In this document: positions 11,169 to 22,490 of the stretch, piece after piece
Position numbering within the stretch: position 1 is the stretch's first letter
Layout of the letters: the number at the start of each line of letters is the position of its first letter
From: Lithodes maja
Lineage: Eukaryota > Arthropoda > Malacostraca > Decapoda > Lithodidae
Direction of reading: 5' to 3'
DNA: 64,000 nt
Assembly (NCBI GenBank): GCA_037953745.1
Contig: JBAKBP010004471.1
Span: 62,001-126,000 of the forward strand
Notes under the pieces: model-generated
Database searches by the model: none
What the model saw: the letters and a program-made list of their open reading frames with translations, nothing else
Told to the model about the DNA's origin: nothing
Translations under genes and position numbers: made by a program

Positions 11169-11963
11169 TGTGGTAAACTATCAATGGAAGTTAAATATTA
11201 CTAAGCTATAATGAATCAAATAAAATCAATCTAAATGAAAACTACTCTATATCTAAATTGAATTCAATCTGAAACAAGCTAATTTATATCCAAAGGTCTC
11301 ACATAATAAATGTATATATAGGGTAAGGTTATAAGGGTTAATATTAGCCAGGAATTAACTCACCAATAGTTCCACGTGGCAATGAGGCAAGGGAGAACGT
11401 TTATCCAATATGGCGGTGGACAATGGGGAACGAGACTTCGGTCCCAAGACACGAGTCAAGTTAAAGAAAGAATAAATTATTACATGGGAATGGACATGAT
11501 TATTATAATGTATGCTTATCTATCAGTCAGTCATGATGTCGATGAGAGCGTCGTGATGGTGTAGCTGAGTGTATTGCTGTATGTGTATTGTGATTACAGG
11601 CACAAAAGCACGATCAACTGAGGGCGGAAAATTAGATGTTAACTGGTTGGTGTTCGTGAAGGCTCTGGCGTACCTCCAAAGCACACCTTGCTGCCTTGGC
11701 AGGAGCCAGGAGCCCAAATTATCGTACCGCATTTAGGTTGCTCTATACGATAAATTATATTAATATATACGATAAATTCATATATACTACATAAGACCAT
11801 GGCAATATTGCTTAATAGCATATTAGGCCTTTTATAACTTAACTTATTTACAATCTTATAATATACGATCTACTCGTCCTACGTCGTGCTGTAGGAGAGA
11901 TCGTGACGTCACAGAGACATATGAGATCACAAAAGAGTCATATTCTATCGTATTTATACGATA
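11169..11963 (-). repeat. BEL copy B 5' LTR
   Basis: Near-identical to 4638-5428. In element orientation it starts at TATCGTATAAATACG beside the target duplication and ends CCACA beside the primer-binding site. It seems to lack the first two bases (TG) present in the other LTR. Confidence 0.88.
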
Positions 11964-11968
11964 TCGTC
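11964..11968. repeat. Target-site duplication, right, of BEL copy B (tcgtc)
   Basis: Repeats the tcgtc found at 4633-4637 on the other side of the element. Copy A pol resumes here. Confidence 0.8.
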
Positions 11969-14010
11969 CATTCATTTTCTTGGAGCAGCCAATTTGGACC
12001 ATGCCACCACAATTCGGTCTTTATTAACTGGTTAGCCGTTATACCCCTAGTTATGAGATCACTAGGGTTGTCTTTTGTATTGACTTAGTGATATGCAACG
12101 TCTGGCAAAAGGGCCCTAATCTCATCTACCCTATTTCGCACATAAACTGGCAGAGACTTCTTGCTATGTACCCAGTTGAGTGCTACTTGACTATCGCACC
12201 ATACGTGAACGACTTCAATATTCAACTCGCTCTCGTATGCTGCGCGTACATGTTGCACCAGACGTGCTAATAGCATCATGGCAATCAGTTCCTTTTTAGG
12301 GATAGTTACTTTCTTGACCGGTGCTACCTTGGCCCGGGCTGTAACTAATTGCGCCCCAAATGAAGTAACAATATAAATGGCTACCCCGTATGCTGTGGTG
12401 CTAGCATCGCAAAACGTATGTAATGTAACGTCACCAAATTCCGCCACTTTACGAGGTAGCTGTTTAGTACCTAGGATGTCATACTCTTTCAACAATAATG
12501 TCCCTTGATCACTTAAGTCCTCGGGCAAACTGTCATCCCATCTCCAAACTTCCTGCATCAGAATCCTAGCTCTTATGGTAACGGGTAATGCTAGACCCAA
12601 TGGATAAAAACATTGTGAAACTTTGCTCAACAGACTTCTCTTCGGGTGCGTTCCTGTCTGCTGAACAAAAGACTTTGTTTGAAAGCTTAGAATGTCTTGT
12701 TTTGGTTGCCAGATCATCCCCAAATTTCTGGTCTTTTCCTGGTTATGAGATGCCGTACCATCCATCTGAATTAAACTCTGAAGATCTTCACTGTTAGTAA
12801 CCCACTCACGGAGAAATAAATGAGCTGCAAACAATCTACGCGCTTGCCAGTAGGTATGTAACAATTCATCCTGACTATCGCTAGAACCTTGCAAATTGTC
12901 TATATACAACCCGCGAGATAGTTTACTTGCATCCTCATGAGTATCTGACAGATTTTTCTTAATTGTGGCATTTAACAAAAACTGCGAGCATGTAGCACCA
13001 AAGAGTTCGACCCGAAAACGGTAGATCACGACCGGACTTCCAGAGTCGCTAATATCTTCGAACCAAAGAAAGCGAGTGACATCTCTATCTTCCTCCTGCA
13101 ATTTGACCATCAAGAAGGCTTTATCAATATCACTAGTAAATGCATATTGCCCTAGTCTAAAACGCAATAGGTGTTGAGACAAATCCGACACCATGGACGG
13201 ACCAGTCAGCAAGTAATCATTTAGACTGGGTTGTTGACCTTGGTGGGCCGAGCAGTCATACACCACCCGTATTGGTGTGATGGCACTGTCTTTCTTCACC
13301 CCATGATGGGCTAGATAGTGAACCCTACCTTTCCTAATAGGTTCTTTCACATCGACTCTTTCAATAAAGCCTCGGTCCAAGTAGTTCCAAAATACATCGT
13401 CATATGCCTGGCGCGTGCTCGGTTCATGTGTTAGTTTACGCTGTAATGCGCGCAAGCAACCCAATGCCAATCCATAGTTTGTTGGCAGGCTCATCTCACT
13501 ATTCTTCCTGGGTAGACTAACCTTGTATTGTTTGTCTGCGGCACAATAGCTCACATACTCCTCAAACTTCTTTAGTGCAATTTCCGATTCATAATCAGTC
13601 TCCACAGGATTAATGCCTATGTGATCTAATTTCCACAGTCTTTCCAGGTCCAACTCGGCAGTCATTTTAGGGTCACTAGGTTGGGAATCTTCCCTTCCCA
13701 ACTCCTCTGTCGCGGTTACATTCACCCTTAGTATAGAGACCGTGTCGATCAGGATGTTTGACTGTGGGGTATGTACCATTCCGCTCATGCAATAACCAAA
13801 TTTAGTGGGGCTTAGAATTACACCACACATTCTTTTAAATCCAGGGTATACTACATCATAATAGTGATCCACACCAAGTAGAACATGCACCTCACTTTGA
13901 TCTCCCATGGGATCTGACAAGTTAACCCCTTTTCTACGTAAAGCGTGTTCCACCTTCTTCACTCCTACTGATACATATTCTGGTAGGGTGCCTACTACGA
14001 TACAAGTCAT
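11964..14010 (-). pseudogene. BEL copy A: protease end, RT and RNase H
   Basis: A 641-codon minus-strand frame (12085-14010) reads from the end of the retropepsin region through RT (DYLLTGPSMVSDLSQHLL, YIDNLQGSSDSQ) into RNase H (HTFCDASTTAYG, VWCDSQVALNW). It passes through the gag/pol point without the stop found in copy B (…DLERLWKLDHIG). A TAA at 12085-12087 interrupts it within the RNase H to integrase linker; homology goes on to the junction at 11964. Small deletions relative to copy B lie around 12540 and 12830. Confidence 0.9.
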
Positions 14011-15009
14011 AAAGTACCTGTTTACGGTAAAAATAGGAAATTTCCGCTATTTCATAATCTTGTTTGTCAGTAACCCCCATAAAGCCCTGCCTGCAGTCGA
14101 AGTGTCTCAGCCCCTACGATTCGGTGCTTAAGTCCCCTTAATATGGACCTTTTTATAAAGGACCGTTGAGGCCCCTGATCAAGAAGCACCCGACAAACTT
14201 TGTTACTGTCATTACCTTCCATGGGAATCTTTATTGTGGGCAATATAATGGTGTCTTTCGTACTACCTAATGTCAAAGTTGTAGTACCCTCTGGTTTGAC
14301 ATCTTTGCCCTTGTCAACTGTAGGACACAACTTGTCGAAGTGATGTCCTTTACAGTGACGACAGGGCCTTAAGTACGTAGCAGTTGCCCTTGCTTACCAT
14401 GTTCTTTACTCAGACAAACTGCACATAGCTTCAATCTTTTTCTTGTGCTAATTTTAACTCATTTGTTGGGTATTTTACACAGAAACTCCATTTATGCTTA
14501 TTATTATTGCAAAGTTTACATAAAGTCTGTGCGGGTTTCTTTATGTACCCTCTTTCTTTCCCTTGGTCCCCACCGTCATACTTACAATCCCCCTCATATC
14601 AACATTCCCACTCCCTCCCGACACATTCATTCTCCCATTGTTCAACTGTAAATTACTGATTTCTTTACTGAACTGAGTTTTAAACTCACCCAGATCAAAT
14701 GATCTGACCTTGTCGAGTATTACCATAGGAAGCTTCTGCCTTAGTACAATAACTATCATTTCCTGTGAGGTCAGCCCTAGGATGTCTAGTGATCGGGTAT
14801 GGCATTCCATGTCTGCTCTAAATTTTGATAATTCATCAACCTTGTATTTTGGTTCTGTCAGATTTAACAAGGCGACGACATGGGCCATTTTCAATTGTTC
14901 CCGATCCCCGTATGTTGACTGTAATAATTGTACTGCCTCAAGATAACTATCACCTACTACCGCGAAACCCTATATCAGATGTAAGGCCTCTCCTTCCATT
15001 TGTCCTTTT
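14011..15009 (-). pseudogene. BEL copy A: gag and protease remnants
   Basis: Separate frames match copy B gag: the protease region with LLDQGPQRSF (14067-14330), then the gag domain end (14541-14894: MAHVVALLNLTEPKYKVDELSKF). Indels near 14090, 14390 and 14550 break the frame. Homology with copy B stops abruptly at about 15009 (copy B about 10254), so the first 165 or so codons of gag are missing and replaced by unrelated sequence. Confidence 0.85.
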
Positions 15010-15136
15010 GGCTATTTGGCATAGCACTAATCCATGCATGTCGTTCTTGTTCTTCATTCGGGAAACACACCATAGGACTGTATGGCTCTCCCCTGTAGTT
15101 TCCACGACAATTGAATGCAGCATATTTTTTCGGCAT
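15010..15136 (-). pseudogene. THAP-like zinc-finger N-terminal fragment
   Basis: A minus-strand ATG at 15134-15136 starts a short stretch (MPKKYAAFNCRGNY, then VCFPNEEQERHAWISAM). It resembles the start of a THAP DNA-binding domain: MPxxCxxxxC, a hydrophobic-F-P turn and a W. The first zinc-binding Cys is Tyr here, and the distal C-x2-H pair is absent because the stretch runs into BEL gag sequence. It may be an exon or a transposase-gene fragment. The similarity is short. Confidence 0.4.
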
Positions 15137-15329
15137 TGTTCCTGTAAAGCAAAAAAACAAGAATAGTTGTAAAATGGTTATCAGTACATATCAAAGCAAC
15201 CCGTTGACATCAGCTCAATTCTAATATTTATCAGCTAAATAAGTTGTTAACACAGATCCTTTTGTGACTGGTAAGTATTTATAAGAAAATTACTTACAAT
15301 AAGCTGAGAGATAACGAACAACAGAACAA

Positions 15330-15967
15330 AAATGTGTTGCCTCTAACGTGTCTCGTGGGTGACTGGCGTCTGGCATCGTCCTGGGCTGTTTGTTTTCTGG
15401 CGAGACATTATGTCGCCAATATGGCGGGGATATGGACGATTGCGTGTGAAATTACATGCATTTATATGTAAAGTTGTGTTTGTGTACATATTGTTGTGTT
15501 TAAGAAAGTCGGAGAAACCACTGCTTTCATGATACTGCTTTTAAGCAATGGACCCAAGTTTCAAACTCCGAGAGTGCTCGTTTCCAGTCCTTATGTAAAG
15601 GGGTCTATGGTTTATACTGTAGGGTGAAGTCTGTGGAAGCTCAGAGGTTCCTCGGACCTCAGTCTTGCTGCCTTGGCAAACACCAGTAGCCCAAACTATC
15701 GTACCATATCTACAGTATGTTGCTCAATACGATAAACTAAATTAATATCATTATACGATAAATTCATATATACTACATAAGACCATGTCAATATTGCTTA
15801 TTAGAATATTAGGCCTTTTATAACCTTAACTTTCTTACAATCTTCCTATTCACGATTTAATCTTCCTACGCCTTACCGCGGGAACGACCGTTAGACTATC
15901 ATATCTACCTAGTGACGTCACAGAGACGTACATTAGCACCTAAATTGTCTATTTCTATAGTATTACA

Positions 15968-15969
<2 letters not shown>
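15330..15969 (-). repeat. Decayed LTR of BEL copy A
   Basis: From about 15390 (ccaatatggcgg) and clearly from 15660 to 15960 the sequence follows the copy B LTR: tgctgccttggcaaac, cgataaattcatatatac, attaggccttttataac, agtgacgtcacagagac. Many substitutions and indels make it much older than the LTRs of copy B. It would be the 5' LTR of copy A. Confidence 0.75.

Positions 15970-15997
<28 letters not shown>
15970..15997. repeat. (TA)n microsatellite
   Basis: About 14 uninterrupted ta units follow the decayed LTR. Confidence 0.95.
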
Positions 15998-16001
<4 letters not shown>

Positions 16002-16526
16002 TGTATATATATTTACCTCACAAGTAATAATAATGGTTTGTCTGTACTCATTTTCATATATACTGTTGTTTACTCGCAGTTGTATTTATGAATACTTGAG
16101 CACTTGGTACTGAATGTATCTACAAGATCATGAGTTATCGCTCGAATAACCACATATCAGATCAGCCTCTACTCTCTGAAACTGTCTTAGGGCATATAGT
16201 TAGTATTATTCCAGAGCGCCACGTTTGGGTAAATGAGCACATGGATTGTTTCTCTTGAGATTAACCATGCCAACATGTATATTTAGTTGGATAATAACCC
16301 TGAATGGTGGAGACCTATGGACAGTTCACTGTTGTCATAAATGATGCCAGTTAGTCATTGATGTAGTGAGTTTTTTAGAATAGAAAAAGTTGCAGCCAGA
16401 AAAACCTCTAGGAATGGTGTCGAAGGTTGATTGCAGCTACACACAGTCGTAATGTAGCCTTCTTTTAATTATATCCTTATTGGTCAGTTATGCCTTAATA
16501 TTTTAATATTTTGTCTTCTTTTCCAG
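15998..16526. other. No gene recognised; upstream intron of the IR gene
   Basis: No coding similarity was seen. The stretch ends in a pyrimidine-rich acceptor (ttttgtcttcttttccag) at the first IR exon. Confidence 0.5.
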
Positions 16527-16590
16527 CTATTGGTATATTCGGCCCGAAGTCGGAGAGTGGACGAAACTTGTGCAGATGGTATCAGAAAGG
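16527..16590 (+). CDS. Ionotropic receptor (IR-type iGluR), exon a
   Basis: The exon lies between ttttccag and gtaagt. After one base that completes a codon it reads 21 codons (YWYIRPEVGEWTKLVQMVSER), matching the end of the first ligand-binding lobe, where receptors have a W followed by a 'hydrophobic-x-V' helix. It joins exon b in phase 0 to give …SER-ELDVAPGTF…, a canonical IR/iGluR junction. Earlier exons (most of lobe S1 and any signal peptide) are not in the window or not recognisable. IRs are ligand-gated cation channels of chemosensory neurons. The exon is short, so support comes mainly from the splice fit. Confidence 0.75.
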
Positions 16591-16696
16591 GTAAGTTATA
16601 TTATCATTATAATATCTTTATTATACATACATTAGAATTATCTCCTCTGAAGTCTTGTGGGTAACTATGACATAACTATGATATAATTATTGTACT

Positions 16697-16975
16697 GTGG
16701 CCTGTGGCGCAGTGGTCGAGCATTCCACTCATAGTCGAAATCCCGGGTTCATTTCCTGGGAGGGCTGAGACAGATTGGCAGCCTCCTTACACCTTATGGC
16801 TCTGTTCACCTAAACGTGAATAGGAACCTTTATTTAGTGGACTGTGACATCTGTGGTAACCTGGATTATATGCAGTAGCCTATGTGTACCATATCTGAGT
16901 TATCCACTACGGCTTCAGAGGGCAATGGTACGGAGATACATGCAACTTAGCCTATGTCCCCCAACTTTTACTTTT
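16697..16975 (+). mobile_element. tRNA-derived SINE in IR intron
   Basis: The head shows RNA polymerase III-like boxes: tggcgcagtggtcgag (A box) and gggttcatttcc (B box) about 40 bases later, followed by an unrelated body. It is not a functional tRNA gene because the cloverleaf is degraded. Confidence 0.65.
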
Positions 16976-17236
16976 CGTTTGTTCAGTAGTGTGATGATAC
17001 AAAAGTCATAGTTGAGCTCGAGTTTCGTTGCAAATAAAACTTGCATCTTTCAATAGCCTATGTGTGGACATCAGGACACCTATCAAAATGTTTTCGTTAT
17101 CATATGTTAAACATTTGCATAGTCTCACACTATTTAAAAGTTGCTAATTTGTGTTCATGTATTTACAGTGTAATTGATTTAGACGTAGATATAAATACTT
17201 CCTCTCTCAAAATATCAGTTTCTCATTTGTTTTCAG

Positions 17237-17537
17237 GAGTTAGACGTTGCACCAGGCACCTTCGTACTTAGCCAAACTCGAGCTGCAGTAATCGACTACA
17301 CCTCCGTCTTAGATTTAGGCGTAATTAAGACATTCGCTGGTCTGGCAGGCACCGACGTGGACCCTTGGGGCTTCCTTCTACCCCTGACTCCATTGGTCTG
17401 GATAAGCATCATAGCCGCTCTCCTCGTCATGTCGGTGGCTATAATTCTACTCCGATGGTTCTCATCAATCACAAAATTTCACTTGGAAACCTGGCTCTCT
17501 GATGTATTCCAGCTATTACGTATTCTATTGCAACAAG
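17237..17537 (+). CDS. Ionotropic receptor, exon b (end of S1 and M1)
   Basis: Acceptor tttcag, donor caacaag|gtacag. 100 codons plus one base. It begins ELDVAPGTFVLSQTRAAVID, the end of lobe S1 with the T-R pair and the 'hydrophobic-D-Y-T' element, followed by WGFLLPLTPLVWISII, the first membrane segment M1 (codons about 46-72). The rest leads toward the pore loop (WLSDVFQLLRILLQQ). The single leftover G combines with exon c to make Asp. This is the best-conserved exon and fixes the family. Confidence 0.9.
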
Positions 17538-17719
17538 GTACAGTTGTAGACAGATGAAGCAGAAACTGTGTGTGGAAGTGTGACGGGTAGGATGGTTTCA
17601 CAGATTTGGTTACAGCTTTGAGATAAATTACAAGGTTTTCTGATTCGGTATTTCTAATGTAGTTATATTTCCAATGTATTTTCTGACCGTTCAACAGCTG
17701 CTGTTGTAGAGGACCACCA

Positions 17720-18180
17720 CTCACTTCCCAAACCCTCAGGGTTCTGTTCCATCTCCAGTTTTGTTTCTAATGTTCATTAGTGATCTTCTCAACTATACTA
17801 CTAGTCTTATTCACTCAGCTACCGATGACTCGACCCGACACTCTTCAACACCCTTTCCACAGTGACCCTAAGTGCACTCTATTCAAAACTCACATGATGA
17901 GGCCATAGTATGCCAATCTTTTAATCCACCCACCTTTTCCAAATGGGGCAGATATAATACTGTTGTTTGCAATGCCTACAAAACTTGATGTCTCCATCTA
18001 TAAATTGGTCACAATATTCCACACGAATATCCTTTACTTTTTAACAATACTCAAGTTAACCCTTCCTATTCTGTTAATATTATTGGAGTCTCTATTACTT
18101 CTGGTCTTTCTTAGAACTACCATATTACCACTATTACCAAAACAATGAGTTCCAGAAACCTACAGCCCTATAGCTGAAAA
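17720..18180 (+). pseudogene. LINE reverse-transcriptase fragment in IR intron
   Basis: In one frame 17735-17870 reads a decayed QGSVPSP-LFLMFISDLL…SATDDST box, the RT region around the catalytic YADD with D-D retained. The following bases to about 18150 resemble the jockey-type C-terminal part (…LLLVFLRTT). Stops and indels are frequent. It is 5'- and 3'-truncated. Confidence 0.6.
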
Positions 18181-18671
18181 AAGTACTTACGTATGTCGAG
18201 ACTGCTGTTTTGTTTCCAGATTTTCCTATTATGGCCCCTTGTCCTATTGCCTCCCCCTAACAAGAAGACCTTGTTAACATATGAACTCTCTATACCAAAA
18301 AACATTTTAAATAACTGTATCATATCTCCGTCTTCTTTCAAAGAAGTACATCTTGAGCTCCTCGTGTACATAAGCATACATAATTATAGGCTATAATAAT
18401 ATGGTAACTTTTAATAAAAATATGCATTTCTTTGTGATCTGTACTTGATATTCTGATGTACTGTAAAAGTCGACAGGGATTTCTTATGAAAATACATCAT
18501 GCGGGAGATTGGCTTCACTTTCTCGCCATGATGTATGTCCTTTAGTATCCTTCCTTGAAAGGGGTATGCATGTGTGTAATGTAGTCCTGGCCATTTTTTG
18601 TTTCATTAATGTCTTCTACTGTTACAAGACTAATAAATTATATTGCTAAAGAGCCTTTCTCCTGATTGAAG

Positions 18672-18892
18672 ATATATATGAGTATGCTGGCTGGTGGTGG
18701 TGTGAACGTGTTGCGGTGGGGTTGTGGATGTTGACGACGCTGGTGCTGACACGGAGTTACGCCGGTAACCTAATGTCCCTCCTGGCCATCAGACTCAACA
18801 GGATGCCCATACAGAGTATTGAGGACGTCTTGGAAGACCCAGCTGTGACATTCATCTGGGCCAAGAATTCATTCTATGAGTATTATATAAAG
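18672..18892 (+). CDS. Ionotropic receptor, exon c (pore and M3, start of S2)
   Basis: The acceptor is tgattgaag, a weak pyrimidine tract, but the two leading bases complete a codon and the frame then reads DIYEYAGWWWCERVAVGLWM, followed by SYAGNLMSLLAIRLNRMPIQ. The W-rich segment before the helix and SYAGNLMSLLA are the IR version of the iGluR M3 SYTANLAAF signature. The S2 start (SIEDVLEDPAVTFIWAKNS) follows. 221 bases, leaving phase 0; donor ataaag|gtacac. The acceptor choice is the least certain point. Confidence 0.85.
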
Positions 18893-19440
18893 GTACACCC
18901 GGCAAGATTACCAACCTACCCAGTGCATATTGTATTTATTATAGAGTAAAAACGTAAAGTAATGTTCAAACAAAATATACAGACTTAAACCTACCCACGA
19001 ATTAGTCAATTCCTGTCTTTTACATTGCTCATGTATATATTTGTAAGTAGCTTAATTGCCACAATAAAATAAAGGTTTATACAAGGTAGAAATTACAAAA
19101 TTCCTTTAGTCAGTCCGAATTTACGTTTTCCCAACCAATATCGGCAATTCAGAGAGTTGATAGACGTTTTTAGTTGATGTTCATATGATTCTACTCATGT
19201 TAATATAGTATTTAGGATCATAACATCTCTATTCGTAAATGCCTTGTGCAAATGAATAAAATGTGAGAATCGCGTTAGAAACGTCTATCAACTATGTGGA
19301 ATGTCAAAATAGATTGCTAAATTTTCATATTTGACTGACAAAAGGTATATGTTGTCAATGTAGTGTTTTTTTTATGCAAGGCAACCAAGATATTAAAAAA
19401 AAATATATAAAAAAATTACTATTCTACATCATATTAGTAT
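18893..19440. other. IR intron, nothing recognised
   Basis: AT-rich sequence without recognisable coding similarity. Confidence 0.5.
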
Positions 19441-20040
19441 GTACAGTATGTATGTATATTATACTCTGGCACCTTCCCCAGTTTTCCTTATGGGGGTTCC
19501 CGACTCACGACAGAGCCCGAACAGGGACATCACAACACATCACAACACATCAGAAAAACGAAACAAAACATAAAATCTCACACACATCTAGGTCGCCCAG
19601 GATAAATAACCAGAGACCCAGGCCCATTTTGGGTCCCCGGCAAAAGATTCCCAGGTCCCAGATCCCCCGGAGATGCGCTAATTTCTGTAGGCAGACCCTC
19701 AGCAAAACTTTACCACCACAAACCTTCCCACCATGTTTCCAGGCGCACCCTTCATTACCACCGGCTCCCCGGGCCAGGCGCCTGAAGGACTACTATCTAG
19801 TCCAACTGGCGCATCACCCTCTCTCCCATATGACCTTTACATTAATCTATTCACAAGCATTCTCCATGCATTCCTGTTTATTACCACTTCCTTTGCCTGA
19901 TCTATAGTCATTCCTCTATCATCCAAAGCTTGTCTTACAAAGTCTCTTCATCTCAATGGGGGTCTTCCTGCCCTTCTATCTCCCCTTGTATCTGACTCCC
20001 ATGTTCTCTTTGTAAGCCTTTCATCTTCCATTGTTTTATT
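19441..20040 (-). pseudogene. LINE C-terminal fragment and 3' UTR in IR intron
   Basis: On the minus strand 20035-19841 reads MEDERLTKRTWESDTRG, RRAGRPPLR, a stop, then RDFVRQALDDRGMTIDQAKE. This is the basic C-terminal tail found in RTE-like and related arthropod LINEs (R-x-G-R-P … W-x-D). The GC-richer stretch 19441-19840 is probably its 3' UTR. The plus-strand open frame across this area has no family features. Confidence 0.6.
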
Positions 20041-21406
20041 AGTACTATCACATTACTACTCTTCCCTAGAATCTTAAATTCACATAATTTCATTGTTGGG
20101 TATGTTATTTTCTGGATAAGAAATGAACATATTGTAACATACCGGTACATCACAACTATATATTTTCTCACCTTAATTAATATTGCCCACCCTAATTGTT
20201 ACTATTAATTCAAACACCATTATATAATTGTTTATGCATTAACACCCTTGGCGCAGTTTTGGTGCTTGTTTAAATATCCTGCTTCCGTGAGGCCTATCGC
20301 GTTCGCTATGGTGAGCCTTACGTGAGTGTGGTTAATTTAGAATTGAAGTGAACTGTAATTATTCGTAACTCACATAAAGTATAAAGGTTTACTTGATTAT
20401 GATGATAACACTGATGACAAGATGGCGGAAGGTAGTCGGACTCAAGATGTTAGTGGGAGCAAGGAAAAAGGAAAGATTGGAAAGGCTATGCTAATTCATA
20501 GATTCATTACGTTAAATTTCAATTGACTTCTAATTAATGATGTGACTGGATGAGAAATGAGATGGAAGTGCAGCTAGTACACCTAACTAATGAAAGGATG
20601 ATACAGAATTATGTGAGATGTTGTAGAGACGGAGGTTGGTAAGAGAAGGGGCGAGGGATTCTCCCTGAAATCTCTCGTGACATGGTTGTTCGGCGCACGC
20701 GCAGTGCGTGCGATAAATATATCCCATTATTATATAATGAGATACGTGGGAACAATAAATAATGAGTTGTAATACAGTAATATATGGGAACTATCATACT
20801 ACTTGCCCATATTTAACCATAGAATAATATATTCTTCCCAAAATATGTAACGTTCAACTGAAGGTTACGGAAACGTCCGGAAATATGCAACGTTCAACTG
20901 AAGGTTACGGAATTGTCCAACGTAACTCTACGGATAGGATACGTAATGCTGGATCAACCCAGATTATGTAGCATTGATACTGGTCATATTAACTGGAGTA
21001 TGGACAGTGAGGCCCATCGCAACTTCTTGGGTTAATATCTCTTGTCCCTAACGTCGCTCCAACCCCATGTTACATGTATCATAATAGTAGCCAAGCAGTC
21101 CAAGCTTGTATGAAATTATGTTGCTGGAAAGGCTCTAGTGGTCATAATATCTTGAGTTAAAGTGTTCTTTACCATCGCTTAGCTGCTACCTAGGGTGAAA
21201 GTTGTCAGCCAATCAGCGTGTTCTGCGTCACAGCTCGCTTCCTGACTCTCCTCACCTATTAGCACACTCCAATCTGCATGTTAATTGGTCAGTTCTAGTA
21301 CAGCACTCTGTATTGTTATTGACATCAATTTCTTTTCCACAATAATAATATTATACATACTGTAAATAAACAATAATGACAATAATAATAATTATATACT
21401 TAACAG
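20041..21406. other. IR intron, no gene seen
   Basis: Noncoding. It contains the short duplication at 20841-20917. The 3' end has an AT-rich tract and a taacag acceptor. Confidence 0.5.
20841..20917. repeat. Two direct repeats of about 39 bp, each partly palindromic
   Basis: The unit aacgttcaactgaaggttac occurs twice, each followed by ggaa. The unit is an imperfect inverted repeat (gttcaactgaa core). It could be a remnant of a small transposon end. Confidence 0.6.
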
Positions 21407-21584
21407 ACCTCAACAGCTGGATTGTTTCGAGAGATCGCACTGCTAGAAAACGAGGACAGACTGACGTTCGTACCCTCAAGCAAACTCCATCTACATGCAC
21501 ACCTGGCTAAGGGAGGACGAAATGTATTTGGAAGCGCGGCAGACATCTTGAGGAGCATGAGTGTACAAGAATATTCATTGACAG
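21407..21584 (+). CDS. Ionotropic receptor, exon d (S2)
   Basis: The acceptor taacag is followed in phase 0 by TSTAGLFREIALLENEDRLT, and the exon ends …QEYSLTG with donor ACAG|gtaagt (59 codons plus one base). The sequence fits S2 of invertebrate IRs (G-L-F-R-E-I helix, then a K/G-rich turn G-G-R-N-V-F). A decayed copy of the first half of this exon, with its upstream intron, lies at 23776-23963. Confidence 0.85.
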
Positions 21585-21879
21585 GTAAGTGAACTAGTTA
21601 ACATATTGCACTCCGCTTTATTATTAGATTATATTGTCTTATATTGAAATATATATATTAGATTATTCCAAAAGTTTCAGATACTGTACATTTGATAAAT
21701 AGGCGTCACTCAGAGGTCGGTCCTTAGAGATCTGCGCCCCATATAATGTGCTTTCCTTGCACTTAAAACATTAGGCTATTCAGTGTGCAGTTGGGTTTTA
21801 GTACATGATTAGATTGATATCCAGTATTCGATAAATGGATATAAAATTGTAGTCATGTACTTAACCTTTAACTGTCTTA

Positions 21880-21950
21880 ATGGTGTAATGTTTTGAGTGC
21901 CTAAGATCTGTATGTGGTAACCCGGGTTCGAATCCCAGGTAAATCATATG
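21880..21950 (+). repeat. tRNA-like fragment, probably a SINE head
   Basis: The stretch gggttcgaatcccagg at 21924-21939 is a full B box. The preceding 50 bases (taatggtgtaatgttttgag) look like a decayed A-box region. No intact cloverleaf can be drawn, so it is not called as a tRNA gene. Confidence 0.5.
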
Positions 21951-22418
21951 CTTTCATTAAATTTAATTGGGAGGTGTTGGGAGTGAAAAGTATAAATGTG
22001 ATTATTATATTAACCCACAGAACCCCAGCGACGACACGTTTGCTTCGGCAATGTTTGTAACGCTAAACCCCAGAGCCACTTAGGGTGCGTCGTGGCTAAT
22101 TACTCCGGTCCTATGGCACCTAGAGGGCTCAGATTTGTATGGGAACTGTGTAAGTATCCCACGCAACAATGCCGATGGTTGAAAACTCTCTAAGTCCAAC
22201 CGCGTGCGCATGAGCGCACAAAAACCTGTTTTTGCCTACCCATTTCCCCATGTTAATTCCGACTTTCGGGTGCACCGTAGGACCCTTTAATGAACTAGGG
22301 GTCGTTTTTTTGTGGGTTTTCCTTCATTTCTAACCCATTCCTGGTGTTTTCTGCAAATAATTTTTTTTTTCACAACCGGCTGGTCCTGGGTGGTACATTT
22401 ATTTTTAACCTTTCTTTA

Positions 22419-22490
22419 GCGGGGCCCGACTTAAGTCTGTATCTAAAAATCTGGACTATGTGGCGGGGCCCGACTTAAGTCTGTGTGCAA
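22419..22490. repeat. Direct repeat of gcggggcccgacttaagtct
   Basis: A 20-odd base phrase occurs at about 22419 and again at 22463 in an intron. No function is evident. The rest of intron d-e (21585-23188) shows no gene. Confidence 0.6.

Larger units (their letters stand above)
4638..11963 (-). mobile_element. BEL/Pao LTR retrotransposon, copy B, nearly intact
   Basis: Two nearly identical LTRs (4638-5428 and 11169-11963) flank a minus-strand gag-pol region, with a polypurine tract beside the 3' LTR, a primer-binding site beside the 5' LTR and a 5-bp target duplication. The element lies inside the pol of an older relative, copy A. One nonsense codon at 8886-8888 splits an otherwise open gag-pol frame of about 1,760 codons. 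LTR similarity points to a fairly recent insertion. Confidence 0.93.

Noticed and set aside
16697..16770. tRNA gene
   Set aside because: A- and B-box-like phrases exist, but the cloverleaf cannot be formed and a long unrelated body follows; called as a SINE.
19374..19907. 177-codon plus-strand open frame
   Set aside because: Pro/Ser/Thr-rich with no domain. The minus strand of the same area reads as a LINE C-terminus, so it is a shadow.
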